Below, one piece after another: positions 27,226 through 35,470 of a stretch of 64,000 nt of DNA; positions within the stretch are counted from its first letter, which is position 1, and each line of letters starts with the position of its first letter. A program made the position numbers and the translations under genes. This DNA is from Corynebacterium jeikeium. Its GTDB lineage: Bacteria > Actinomycetota > Actinomycetes > Mycobacteriales > Mycobacteriaceae. The notes under the pieces are model-generated. The model searched no databases. It saw nothing but the letters and a program-made list of their open reading frames with translations, and was not told the DNA's origin. Location of the stretch: positions 62,001 through 126,000 of the forward strand of contig NZ_CP063195.1 of the NCBI RefSeq assembly GCF_028609885.1, in the 5' to 3' direction.

Positions 27226-27917
27226 GCCTAGCCGCTTACCTTGGGCTGCTCGGTGCCTGGGTGCTGGCCATTACGGTGCCAGGTCCGGACACCGTGCAGC
27301 TCATTCGTTTGGGTGCCCGTTCGCGCCGCTCGGCGGTGTTCGCCGCGCTGGGAATCTGCACGGGCAACGTGTTGTGGCCGGTGGTCACGATGCTCGGCCT
27401 GGCTGCGCTGATCGCGGCCTTCCCGTGGATCCTGACGGTGTTGTACCTGTTCGGTGGCTGTTTCTTGATCTATATGGGCCAAGGCGCGTTCCGCTCGGGA
27501 TACGCGGATTGGCGCGCCCGTGCCGTCTTGCCCGCTGTTTCTCTTAGTGACGCCACCCGCGCCCCAACGGCTGCCGGTGGAGTACAGGCTACGGCGCGCG
27601 CACCGTTGGGAGACTTCGCTTCCTGGCGCCTGGGGCTTGCGACGAACCTTTCCAACCCCAAGGCGCTGCTGTTCTTCGGATCGGTGTTCGCACAGTTCAT
27701 CCCGGTGGACGTTTCCTTGCTGGACCGGCTGCTGGTGCTCGTTTTGATGACCGTCGTGGGTGTGGCGTGGTTCTGCGGGTTCGCCCTGGCGGTGGCCGCG
27801 GGGGCGGAGAAGATCCAGCGCATCAATCCCTTCATCGAGATGGTGGCCGGGGTGCTATTCGTCGTGCTGGGCGCGTTCCTGGCCTTCGAGGGCGTGCAGA
27901 TGCTGGTGGGTAGCTAA
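27222..27917 (+). CDS. LysE/RhtB family amino-acid exporter
   Basis: 231 aa, about six transmembrane segments. Family signs: PGPDTVQLIRLGARSRRSAVFAALG near the N-terminus, the central FGGCFLIYMGQGAF, and LGLATNLSNPKALLFFGSVFAQF. The loop before this last segment is longer than usual (PTAAGGVQATARAPLGDF). The start is a TTG overlapping the gltD stop in a TTGA arrangement, so translation is probably coupled to gltD. Co-transcription with glutamate synthase hints at export of glutamate or a related amino acid, but the substrate is inference. Confidence 0.82.
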   Translation: MSLAAYLGLLGAWVLAITVPGPDTVQLIRLGARSRRSAVFAALGICTGNVLWPVVTMLGLAALIAAFPWILTVLYLFGGCFLIYMGQGAFRSGYADWRARAVLPAVSLSDATRAPTAAGGVQATARAPLGDFASWRLGLATNLSNPKALLFFGSVFAQFIPVDVSLLDRLLVLVLMTVVGVAWFCGFALAVAAGAEKIQRINPFIEMVAGVLFVVLGAFLAFEGVQMLVGS

Positions 27918-27924
27918 AGCCCGC

Positions 27925-27930
27925 TAGACT
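27925..27930 (+). promoter_or_regulatory. Putative -10 element of the S4-domain gene
   Basis: TAGACT, 7 nt before the ATG at 27938; fits the leaderless pattern. Confidence 0.4.
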
Positions 27931-27937
27931 GAGGCTC

Positions 27938-28315
27938 ATGGAGTTTCCAGAGGTCAGCATTCGCGATTCCGAAATCAAGCTGGGGCAATTCATCAAATTG
28001 GCGAACCTGGTGGAGACCGGCGGGGAGGCCAAAGAGGCCATCGCCGCCGGTGTTGTGCAGGTCAACGGTGCGGTGGATACCCGCCGGGGCAAGACGCTGC
28101 GCGGGGGCGACGAGGTGACCCTGGTGGATGCGGAAACCGGCGACGTGGTGGCAGGAGCCGTGGTGGCTGCTGCGAACGGCGCAGAAGACGCCGGCACGGA
28201 ATCGGACGACGACCTCGGAGAGTTTTTCGACGAGTCCACCGCGGACGATGATTTCGACCCGGAGAAGTGGCGCAACGTCAGCCTGGAGGATGTCCGCGAG
28301 GATAACGCGATCTAG
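27938..28315 (+). CDS. S4-domain RNA-binding protein
   Basis: 125 aa. The S4 fold covers about residues 10-70: IKLGQFIKLANLVETGGEAKEAIAAGVVQVNG, then RRGKTLRGGDEV, as in the YbcJ/RlbA group. The C-terminal half is acidic (SDDDLGEFFDESTADDDFDPE) and lacks homology that I recognise. RNA binding, perhaps to ribosomal RNA, is inferred from the domain only. The start follows TAGACT by 7 nt. Confidence 0.82.
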   Translation: MEFPEVSIRDSEIKLGQFIKLANLVETGGEAKEAIAAGVVQVNGAVDTRRGKTLRGGDEVTLVDAETGDVVAGAVVAAANGAEDAGTESDDDLGEFFDESTADDDFDPEKWRNVSLEDVREDNAI

Positions 28316-28414
28316 CGTTAGCCGATCGCCTGGCCGGCGGGGGCCGGGTTGGCGTCAACAAAAAAACAACAGTTAGCCCCCAACAAGAACACAAGAAAGA
28401 GCAATGGAGGAACC

Positions 28415-29260
28415 ATGCCTGCAATGATCGCCCAGCCCGGAATGCCCGTATGGCTGGACCTGGCCAGCACCGACGCGGCCGGAGCGGAAAAATTCTACAG
28501 CGAGTTACTGGGCTGGGAGTTCGAGCAGGTCTCCGACGGCTACACCGTGGCGAAAAAGCAGGGCATGCCGGTGGCGGGCATCGCGCAGATCCCAGAGGGC
28601 AACCGGTCTGTGTGGGGAGTGCTGCTGTACACCCCGGACGTGCAGCAGGCGCACGACAAGGCCGTGCAGGCGGGGGCGAAGTCCGTGCTGGAGCCGCAGG
28701 GGCTCGGCGACCGTGGCGATATGGCCATCATCGTCGACCCGTCGGGGGCCACGATCGGTTTACGCAACCCCGCGGACGAGCATGCGTTGATCGCCGCGGG
28801 CGAGCCCGGAACCCCGGTGTGGTTCGAGCTGATGGTGGCCCAGAACTGGGATACGACACTGGAGTTCTACCACGAGCTGGCGGGCTGGGACATCAAGGCC
28901 ATGGGGGATGGCGCTGGGGAGAGCGCAGGGGATGGCGCGGGGGCTGAGGAGTTCCGCTATGCCACCGGCGAGTTCGACGGTGCGGCCGTAGTTGGCCTGT
29001 GGGATACCTCCAAGCTGGAAGTGCCTGGAATGTGGACCGTTTACCTGGGCGTGGCGGATGTGGATGCCGCCATTGCTAGCACGCCGGAGCTGGGCGGAAA
29101 GGTGATTCGCCCGGCCTGGGAATCCGAGTTCGGCCGCATGGCCACCATCGAGGATCCGACGGGCGCTCTGGTGAACCTCTGCGAGATCGAGGAGTTCGTC
29201 CCCGACGAGGACGCACACGAGCCGGACCTGCTGGCCCCGGAGAACTTCCAGGCGTTTTAG
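28415..29260 (+). CDS. VOC (glyoxalase/bleomycin-resistance fold) protein, two domains
   Basis: 281 aa with two VOC modules: one at about residues 8-120 (PVWLDLASTDAAGAEKFYSELLGW, ending in IVDPSGATIGL) and one at about 133-260 (PVWFELMVAQNWDTTLEFYHELAGWD, ending in IEDPTGALVNLCEI). A Gly/Ala/Glu-rich insertion (AGESAGDGAGAEEF) lies in the second module. Members bind metals or small ligands, and the substrate cannot be assigned. The ATG at 28415 has GGAGGA upstream and is preferred to 28349. Confidence 0.8.
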   Translation: MPAMIAQPGMPVWLDLASTDAAGAEKFYSELLGWEFEQVSDGYTVAKKQGMPVAGIAQIPEGNRSVWGVLLYTPDVQQAHDKAVQAGAKSVLEPQGLGDRGDMAIIVDPSGATIGLRNPADEHALIAAGEPGTPVWFELMVAQNWDTTLEFYHELAGWDIKAMGDGAGESAGDGAGAEEFRYATGEFDGAAVVGLWDTSKLEVPGMWTVYLGVADVDAAIASTPELGGKVIRPAWESEFGRMATIEDPTGALVNLCEIEEFVPDEDAHEPDLLAPENFQAF

Positions 29261-29318
29261 CGCGCCGGGCTGGGCGGCTGGCTGGCTCCGGCGCGCTCGG
29301 CAAGTCCAGCGGGCGCCG

Positions 29319-31421
29319 CTACCAGATGCAGACGCGCTCGTCCTCGGCCAGCCACATGCCGTCGCCCTCGGAGACGTCGAAGGCCTCGTAGAACTCCGCG
29401 ATGTTGCTGGAGACCACGTTGCAGCGGAACTCCGCCGGCGAGTGCGGGTCGATGGAGGCGTACTGCGCCGCCATCTGCGGGCGGATCGCGGTCTGCCAGA
29501 TCCGCGCCCAGCGCAGGAACACGCGCTGCAGGACGGTGTACTCGGTTGTGTCCGGGTTGCCGTCGGCATCCAGCAGCCCCTCGACCGGGAGCTTCTCCGC
29601 TGTCTCGAAGGTCTGCCCCTGATCTGCCAGGTAGCGGCGGAGAGCCACGATGGCGATGCCCAATCCGCCGAGGTCACCGATGTTCTCGCCCAGGGTGAAG
29701 CTGCCGTTGACGGTGTGCTCGGTGATGCCGCGCTGGCGCAGACCCGTCGGCACCAGGCCGTCGTACTGGGCCACCAGCTTGTCGGTCAGCGCGGTGAATG
29801 CCTCGCGATCCTCCTCGGTCCACCAGGAGTTCAAGTTTCCGTCGCCGTCGTACTTCGACCCCTGATCGTCGAAGCCGTGGCCGATCTCGTGGCCAATCAC
29901 CGCGCCGATGGCGCCGAAATTGCCGGCCATGTCCGCCGCCGGGTCGAAGAACGGCGGGCGCAGGATCGCCGCCGGGAATGTGATGTCGTTCTTTACCGGG
30001 TTGTAGAACGCATTCACCGTCTGCGGAGTGGTGAACCAGGTCTCGTTGTCGCTGGGTTTACCCAGCTTGGAAACCTCGTAGTTGTGATTGAAGCGGCTCG
30101 CCGCGCGCACATTCGCCAGCAGATCCGCGCCGGTGGAACCGAACTCCAGCCCGTCGAAGTCGCGCCACTTATCCGGATAGCCGATCTTCGCCTCGAACTT
30201 CTCCAGCTTCGCTAGCGCCTTCTCGCGGGTCGCGGGGGTCATCCAAGCTAGCTCGCTGATGCGCTCGCGGTAGGCGGCGATCAGGTAGTCCACCAGCTCC
30301 AGCATCTTCTGCTTGTGCTCCGGCGGGAAGTGCTCGGCGACGAACTTCTTGCCGACTTCCTCGCCCACGGCGCCCTCGACCAGTGCGACGCCGCGCTTCC
30401 ACCGCGCCCGCTGCTCCGTGGCTCCGGACAGGGTGCGCCCGTAGAACTCCCAGTTCCGTAGGTTCACCTCCGTCGGCAGGTAGGCCGCGCTGCTCAAGAT
30501 CACTCGCCAGTATGCCCATAGCTTCCACTCGTCCAGACCACTGACCTGTGGATTCTCGCCCGCACCGGCGGCCATTGCCGCGACGTGCTCCAGGTAGCTA
30601 GGCTGGCACACCACAATGGTGGCCCCGCCAGCACTCTGTGTATCCACGCCGGTGGCCGCCAGCCACTCACGGAAGGGGAAGCCCGTCGGCAGGTCCTCAA
30701 CCTTCGTCGGGTTATAAGTCTTCTCCGCATCGCGGCTGGCTACGTTGTCCCAGTGTCCGCGCGCCAGCTCGGTCTCGAAAGCGAAGATCGCATCCGCCGC
30801 CGCAGTTGCGCCCGCATCTGCGTACTTTCCGGGTAGCTCTAGCTCGCTGACCAGACCCAACATGTCCTCTACGAACTCGCGGTAGGCCTCGCGGGTGGGC
30901 GCGTGCTGCTCCTCTCGGTAGTACGCCTCATCCGGCAGCCCCAGTCCGGTCTGCACCAGGTAGGCACGCTCGATGTCCTGGCTGGAATCCTTCTCGATCC
31001 AATATCCCGCAACACCACCGATGCCCTCCATATCGAGCCTGCCGAGCACCTTGGCCAGGTCGCTGACCGAGGTGGCGTCATTAATAAGCCCCAAGGGCTC
31101 CCGCAGGCCGGCCAGACCCGCGGCGGCGATGCCCTGCACGTCCATAAAAGAGGAGTACAGGGCGCCCACGCGGCCGTTCGGTTCGTCGGTGGCGGCGGCC
31201 TCTACGATCTCGCGAACCTCCTGCTCAGCTAGGTCGCGCAGCTGGTGGAAAGTGCCGTCGACGGGGCGGTCGCTGGGGATCTTGTGGGTCGCCAGCCAAG
31301 TGCCGTTGACGTGCCGGTACAGATCCTGCGCGGGCGAAGGTTGGGTGGCCTCGCCGGCTTGGTTCTGTGGCGCGGCCTCGGAGATGTCGTCCGGAATTTC
31401 TACAGTGTTGTTTTCTACCAT
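29319..31421 (-). CDS. M13 family zinc metallopeptidase (PepO/neprilysin-like)
   Basis: 700 aa. The zinc motif HEIGHGFDDQG with the downstream ENIGDLGGL provides the two His and the Glu ligand. NAFYNPVKNDITFPAAIL is the substrate-binding block, and the protein ends in CIW, typical of the family. No signal peptide is present, so it may be cytoplasmic or exported by another route, as for M. tuberculosis Zmp1. The start at 31421 lies 7 nt after a minus-strand TAAGGT, favouring a leaderless start over 31472. It is divergent from the membrane protein gene at 31492. Confidence 0.9.
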   Translation of the reverse strand: MVENNTVEIPDDISEAAPQNQAGEATQPSPAQDLYRHVNGTWLATHKIPSDRPVDGTFHQLRDLAEQEVREIVEAAATDEPNGRVGALYSSFMDVQGIAAAGLAGLREPLGLINDATSVSDLAKVLGRLDMEGIGGVAGYWIEKDSSQDIERAYLVQTGLGLPDEAYYREEQHAPTREAYREFVEDMLGLVSELELPGKYADAGATAAADAIFAFETELARGHWDNVASRDAEKTYNPTKVEDLPTGFPFREWLAATGVDTQSAGGATIVVCQPSYLEHVAAMAAGAGENPQVSGLDEWKLWAYWRVILSSAAYLPTEVNLRNWEFYGRTLSGATEQRARWKRGVALVEGAVGEEVGKKFVAEHFPPEHKQKMLELVDYLIAAYRERISELAWMTPATREKALAKLEKFEAKIGYPDKWRDFDGLEFGSTGADLLANVRAASRFNHNYEVSKLGKPSDNETWFTTPQTVNAFYNPVKNDITFPAAILRPPFFDPAADMAGNFGAIGAVIGHEIGHGFDDQGSKYDGDGNLNSWWTEEDREAFTALTDKLVAQYDGLVPTGLRQRGITEHTVNGSFTLGENIGDLGGLGIAIVALRRYLADQGQTFETAEKLPVEGLLDADGNPDTTEYTVLQRVFLRWARIWQTAIRPQMAAQYASIDPHSPAEFRCNVVSSNIAEFYEAFDVSEGDGMWLAEDERVCIW

Positions 31422-31428
31422 GGCCACC

Positions 31429-31434
31429 ACCTTA
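31429..31434 (-). promoter_or_regulatory. Putative -10 element of the M13 peptidase gene
   Basis: TAAGGT on the minus strand, 7 nt from the ATG at 31421. Confidence 0.4.
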
Positions 31435-31478
31435 GACACCTTAAACACCATTGCGGACAGGATGTCCGGCACAGTGGT

Positions 31479-31484
31479 TAGGCT
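31479..31484 (+). promoter_or_regulatory. Putative -10 element of the membrane protein/prsW pair
   Basis: TAGGCT, 7 nt before the ATG at 31492. It selects this start over in-frame alternatives at 31462 and 31474. Confidence 0.4.
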
Positions 31485-31491
31485 ATGGCGT

Positions 31492-32379
31492 ATGTTCCAT
31501 CATTCCGCGCCACAGGGGCCACCAGCCCGCCCACAACAGCGTCCACCGGCCCCGGCCTCTCTGACCCCAGCCCCGTCGATGCCGCCCCCAAGGCCGGCCA
31601 AGCCTGCCCCGCCGACCACGTATCGCCCTGCGCCGACCAGTCCAAAGCAGCGCGGTGCCTACTCGGCCTATCTTTTAGGGATACTGTTGTTGCTGGTTGG
31701 AGGAGTTTTTGTTGTGGACGCCACCCTGGAGGACGAGCCTAAATCCCTGACCGTCGCGGAAGGGATGGAAGGCTCAATCCTCACCTATTCCGAATGGCCA
31801 CTGCGGTTTGCGTCTCTGGAGGAGTGCCATGACTCGCCCGGCCTGGGGCGCCCCGGGGTGATGCAACTGGATTGTGATGGGGAGAGCTACGGCGTGACCG
31901 GCCTTTCGGGCGTGGACGTGAAGGGCGGCGAGGAACCCATCTCCCAGGCCGTGAACCGCGCTGTACGGGCGCTGGTTTTCCAGGACGGTGTGGAGCTGCA
32001 GTCGATTGACGTACAGAAAAGCATCTCGGGGGAAAGCCGAGAGCTATTGAAAAAGATGCAGGTCAAACAACTGCGTGTGACGGACATCTACAAGCTGGGT
32101 AAGAAGCAGTTCATGGCGGTTGCGTTTGTGCGGGACCCGGACGCGGGCTCACCAGAGGCCGGTGGGAAAGCAGGCGACGGCTCAAACGATGGTACCGGCG
32201 GAGAACCCAATGGCGGACTGGAGCACAGCCTCGAACCCGACGGCGCGGCCCCGATAGTGGTGGTGCAGATGCCGGTGAAGTCGGCGTCACTGGAAAAACA
32301 GTTAGAACAGATCGACGAGCTAGTGCGCGGCATCAGCCTGGATGACAACGCAGAAAGCGCAGGTGAGTCCAATGTTTAA
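31492..32379 (+). CDS. Pro-rich single-pass membrane protein next to PrsW
   Basis: 295 aa, no family recognised. The N-terminus of about 60 residues is Pro/Ala-rich (PPARPQQRPPAPASL). One membrane helix (AYLLGILLLLVGGVFVVDATL) follows, then a presumably exported domain with two cysteines (EECHDSPG and LDCDGES) and a Gly/Glu-rich insertion. The open frame extends far upstream antisense to the M13 gene, but the start at 31492 is supported by TAGGCT 7 nt before. The stop overlaps the prsW start by 8 bp, so the pair is translationally coupled and this protein could be a substrate or partner of PrsW. Confidence 0.65.
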   Translation: MFHHSAPQGPPARPQQRPPAPASLTPAPSMPPPRPAKPAPPTTYRPAPTSPKQRGAYSAYLLGILLLLVGGVFVVDATLEDEPKSLTVAEGMEGSILTYSEWPLRFASLEECHDSPGLGRPGVMQLDCDGESYGVTGLSGVDVKGGEEPISQAVNRAVRALVFQDGVELQSIDVQKSISGESRELLKKMQVKQLRVTDIYKLGKKQFMAVAFVRDPDAGSPEAGGKAGDGSNDGTGGEPNGGLEHSLEPDGAAPIVVVQMPVKSASLEKQLEQIDELVRGISLDDNAESAGESNV

Positions 32380-33340
32380 GACGCGCAATTACCGCGTGTT
32401 CGAGGTGCCGCTCGAGTTTCACATGAAGCACCCGCCTCAGCAGCGGCCGAAACTGCGATTGTTCCGCGACGGCTGGCTGGCTGCTTATTGGCTGTTAGTA
32501 GTTCCGAGCCTCGTAATGTCCGTGTTCCTACTGATCGGCAACAACCCTTCGAAGGTGAGCCCTACGCTGGGGCTAGTGCTGCTGATCGGCGCACTACACC
32601 TGGCAGGGGTGCTGCTGTGCTTGTGGGCGCTGCCGATATATAGAGGAACGCCTAAGCGGTTGGTTGTGCTGGCAGTGCTGTGGGGTGGGGTGGCATCTGT
32701 GGTGTTGGCAGCGGTAGTAATTCAGCCGCCGGTGGTGAGCACTGTGGACAAGCTGGGCTGGCACGGGCTTACGGCCAGTTTCGGTGGCGCTTACCCGGAA
32801 GAGATCGCCAAGGGGCTGGGCATCTGGCTACTGCTGTGGATGGGGCGCGCATGGTGGAATCGTCCGTGGCATGGCATCATCGCCGGATTGCTGGTGGGGC
32901 TGGGGTTCGAAGTCTTCGAGAACATGATGTACGCGATGATGCTGGCAGTGATGGATCCGGTGTCTGACATGCAAGGTGCCTTGTCTACGTACCTTGTGCG
33001 CGTGATTGCCGGGCCTGCGAAGCACATGATGTTCAGTGCATTGGTCGGCTACGGGATTGGCCTGGCGATGTTCGTGGGTGCGAGGGCGGGGAAGCCGCGC
33101 AGTGTCGCTTGGCGCCTGGGTGCGGTCGTTTTGTGGGGCGGCCTTGGCTTTTTGACGCACTTTGCTTGGAATGTTCGCTGGCTAGATGTGTCGCCGGGCT
33201 TTCAGCTGCTGTGGATGGGCATTGTGTGGGTGGTGTTGGTGGCGCTCACGGTAGGGGCGATTGTGTGGACGAGTGTGGAGTTCCTGCGGTGGAAGAAGCG
33301 CGGTATTTGCCCAGCTGTGACGATATATCAACGAATGTGA
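32372..33340 (+). CDS. PrsW-family intramembrane metalloprotease
   Basis: 322 aa, about eight transmembrane helices. The family motifs are seen: PEEIAKGLG (Glu-Glu-x-x-Lys), FEVFENMMY, HMMFSALVGYG and the late LTHFAWN, which together supply the likely metal ligands inside the membrane. In Bacillus, PrsW cleaves an anti-sigma factor; the target here is unknown. An AGGTGAG site 5 nt before the ATG at 32372 favours this start over 32342. The stop codon lies inside a perfect GlxR-type palindrome serving the next gene. Confidence 0.82.
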   Translation: MFKTRNYRVFEVPLEFHMKHPPQQRPKLRLFRDGWLAAYWLLVVPSLVMSVFLLIGNNPSKVSPTLGLVLLIGALHLAGVLLCLWALPIYRGTPKRLVVLAVLWGGVASVVLAAVVIQPPVVSTVDKLGWHGLTASFGGAYPEEIAKGLGIWLLLWMGRAWWNRPWHGIIAGLLVGLGFEVFENMMYAMMLAVMDPVSDMQGALSTYLVRVIAGPAKHMMFSALVGYGIGLAMFVGARAGKPRSVAWRLGAVVLWGGLGFLTHFAWNVRWLDVSPGFQLLWMGIVWVVLVALTVGAIVWTSVEFLRWKKRGICPAVTIYQRM

Positions 33341-33351
33341 CGAATGTCACA
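33336..33351. promoter_or_regulatory. GlxR (CRP-like) binding site upstream of the GH25 muramidase gene
   Basis: TGTGA - CGAATG - TCACA, a perfect match to the half-site consensus with 6-nt spacing. It overlaps the prsW stop and lies 112 bp before the muramidase ATG. Corynebacterial GlxR controls several wall-hydrolase genes, so cAMP-linked control is likely. Confidence 0.6.
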
Positions 33352-33393
33352 TGGGCTGCTGACCAGGGGTTTTGCCTGTAGTGCTTTCGTGGG

Positions 33394-33432
33394 GTGAATA
33401 ATGTGTTCCGTGGGGTTTGCGTGAATAATGTG
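33394..33432 (+). repeat. Direct repeat of 12 bp in the muramidase upstream region
   Basis: GTGAATAATGTG occurs at 33394-33405 and 33421-33432, a 27-bp period, just upstream of the candidate -10. It could be a regulator binding pair. Confidence 0.45.
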
Positions 33433-33450
33433 AAACCTGTGGTTTTTGGG

Positions 33451-33456
33451 TATGGT
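33451..33456 (+). promoter_or_regulatory. Putative -10 element of the muramidase gene
   Basis: TATGGT, 7 nt before the ATG at 33464; suggests leaderless mRNA. Confidence 0.45.
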
Positions 33457-33463
33457 GTGATTC

Positions 33464-34879
33464 ATGATTTCACTGCCATGGCGCCGCTCCACGCGCACGT
33501 CCGTACCGAAACGCCTCACCGCAACGGCACTCGCTGGCTCCGCTTTGACGGTTGCAGCGCTCGTCGCCACCGATGTCGTACCCGTCCCCTCGTGGGCGCT
33601 CAATGGCATCGACGTTGCCTCTCACCAGCACCCAGGTGGTGCCGCCATCGACTGGACTGCCGTGAAGCAGTCCGGCCAGTCCTTCGTCTTCGTCAAGGCG
33701 ACCGAGGGCACGTCCTACACCAACCCGGCATTCACCACGGACTCCGCAAAGGCACAGCAGGCTGGCTTGGTTCCGGGCAGCTACCACTACGCTCGCCCGG
33801 GCGAGGGTAACCCGCGTGCCGAAGCTCGCCACTACGCCAGCGTCCTGGCCACTGGTGTGCAGCCTTCGCTGCCCCCGGTCCTGGACCTGGAGGAACACGG
33901 GGGCATGAACCCGACCCAGTTGCAAAACTGGGTCCGCGAGTGGATTGACGAGATTAAGGTTCAGACCGGCCGCGATCCGATCATCTACACCTACTACAGC
34001 TTCTGGATCCAGCGGATGGCCAACACCACTGAATTCTCCGAGTACCCGCTGTGGCTGGCCTACTACCGCGACACTCTGCCGGATAAGATTCCGGGTGGCT
34101 GGGATCACGTGACCTTCTGGCAGTACTCCGGCTCCGGCAACGTAAATGGCGTGCAGACGCAGGTGGATCTGAATAAGTACTACGGCGACGACGCTGCCTT
34201 GAACGCTCTAGCATCGGGCATGCCTGCGAATACTGCCGCAGGTCAGGCTTCTCAGGCGATGGATCCGATCCGTCCTGCTGTCGAGGGCGAAGCTGAGGTT
34301 GCCAACAAGATCGAGCATGCCACCGGCGTGAATGTCCCGTTGGCTTCTGACTTCATGATGCAGTTGCTGGGTGTCATCGGTGGCCGCGTGTCCCCGGATG
34401 TGTTGCTGACCCAGGGTAAGCAGCAGCTGCAGGGTATGGACCCGGCGCAAGTTGCCGGTTCGGTCGGCGGTCCGGACCAGGGCGCTCAGGCTTCCGGCTC
34501 CGTTAAGACCGCTCAGGAGGTTCTGACCGCCTACACCGCACTGTCCGGTGCATTGAAGGAATTCAACGCTGGCGGAAACAAGCTGCCGGTTGAGGCCATC
34601 CTGAAGCTGGTTCAGGGCTACGCGGGCGCTGGCGGCCAGGGCGGTCAGGGTGGCACCGTGAGCATTGGCCAGGTTCTGAATCTGCTGCAGCAGTTCGGCG
34701 GTATCTCCAACTGGAGCGCCAAGCTGGAGAACGGCGAAGTCCAGCCCGATGCGAATGCCTTCGCTGAGCTGGCAGACGCCGCCAAGACTGCGAACCCGGA
34801 TGCTTCCGCTCCGGCGGCTGCTGCCCAGGCTCCGGCTGCCCCGGTTCCGCCGGCAGCTCCGGCTCCCGCTGCTAACTAA
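33464..34879 (+). CDS. Secreted GH25 muramidase (lysozyme) with a C-terminal extension
   Basis: 471 aa. A signal peptide of about 45 residues (MISLPWRRSTRT... to SWALN) precedes a GH25 domain (about 48-245): GIDVASHQ carries the first catalytic Asp, FVKATEGTSYTNP and PVLDLEEHGG carry Asp/Glu residues, and DHVTFWQYSG closes the domain. It cleaves the MurNAc-GlcNAc bond of peptidoglycan. The remaining 220 or so residues are helical, Gln/Ala/Gly-rich and unrecognised, ending in an Ala/Pro tail. Upstream are a GlxR palindrome, a 12-bp direct repeat and a -10 placed for leaderless transcription; a terminator follows at 34972. Confidence 0.87.
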   Translation: MISLPWRRSTRTSVPKRLTATALAGSALTVAALVATDVVPVPSWALNGIDVASHQHPGGAAIDWTAVKQSGQSFVFVKATEGTSYTNPAFTTDSAKAQQAGLVPGSYHYARPGEGNPRAEARHYASVLATGVQPSLPPVLDLEEHGGMNPTQLQNWVREWIDEIKVQTGRDPIIYTYYSFWIQRMANTTEFSEYPLWLAYYRDTLPDKIPGGWDHVTFWQYSGSGNVNGVQTQVDLNKYYGDDAALNALASGMPANTAAGQASQAMDPIRPAVEGEAEVANKIEHATGVNVPLASDFMMQLLGVIGGRVSPDVLLTQGKQQLQGMDPAQVAGSVGGPDQGAQASGSVKTAQEVLTAYTALSGALKEFNAGGNKLPVEAILKLVQGYAGAGGQGGQGGTVSIGQVLNLLQQFGGISNWSAKLENGEVQPDANAFAELADAAKTANPDASAPAAAAQAPAAPVPPAAPAPAAN

Positions 34880-34971
34880 CTTAATCGTCAGTGCTTTGCG
34901 TCTGGCTAAGCACACGGAGCTCCCGAGCTAGTTGAACTGCGGAGCCAGCGAGCTCGCGGCTAAGGAAATAA

Positions 34972-35000
34972 AGCGTCGCCCTAACCGGGCGGCGCTTTTT
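34972..35000 (+). terminator. Rho-independent terminator of the GH25 gene
   Basis: AGCGTCGCCC and GGGCGGCGCT arms (one G-T pair), a short loop, then five T. Confidence 0.8.
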
Positions 35001-35072
35001 GCATCGCATCCCCCGCTTCTGCAGTCCTTCGTTGCTTTCGTATCCCCGCCGCGGTGGGCTGGCACCGAGGCG

Positions 35073-35185
35073 GATGTCCCAAATCTTCCACTCTGTTTTT
35101 ATAGCCATCTATTTCTGCAGGTCAGAGGTTCGTAGATTTTTGCTGCAAAGGCGCTACTCGTCGAAAGTGGAAGATTTCGGACATC
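35073..35185. repeat. 113-bp element bounded by 20-bp inverted repeats (MITE-like)
   Basis: Arm 1 (35073-35092) begins GATGTCCCAAATC; arm 2 (35166-35185) is its reverse complement with one mismatch. The 73-bp interior has no ORF. No clear target duplication was seen. It could be a miniature transposon remnant or a structured RNA. Confidence 0.5.
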
Positions 35186-35256
35186 GCTCCTCTAACACGA
35201 GGCATCCGTCACGGCACTGCAGCACTGCGGCATGGAGGCAACGCGGCATTGCTGCG

Positions 35257-35292
35257 TTCCGTGCCCCGTGCCCCGTGCCCCGTGCGCCGTGG
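35257..35292. repeat. Tandem CCCCGTG heptamer repeat
   Basis: About four consecutive copies of a 7-bp unit (CCGTGCC phase), continuing into a perfect hairpin at 35284-35306 (GCGCCGTGGC / GCCACGGCGC). Confidence 0.55.
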
Positions 35293-35437
35293 CCTCGCCA
35301 CGGCGCTGAGGCATCATGCCGCAGGGGAGTCCTCGGGCTGTGGAGGGCGCAGGGGTCCTAGGGTCATGCATTAGCGCCAGCGCATGATAAGCGCCCGCGC
35401 ATGATAAGCGCGCGCATGAAAAGGCACCAAGGCATGG

Positions 35438-35470
35438 AAAAAGGGCGGGGTGGTGAAATCCACCCCGCCC
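35438..35470 (-). terminator. Rho-independent terminator of emb
   Basis: Perfect 11-bp arms (GGGCGGGGTGG / CCACCCCGCCC), 6-nt loop, and a five-T run on the minus strand, 27 bp past the emb stop. Confidence 0.88.

Noticed and set aside
30973..31491. Upstream extension of the membrane protein before prsW
   Set aside because: Open only as the antisense shadow of the M13 gene; TAGGCT 7 nt before 31492 marks the start.
35257..35416. CRISPR array in the repeat-rich gap
   Set aside because: Units are 7 and about 15 bp, directly adjacent and without unique spacers; no cas genes are present.
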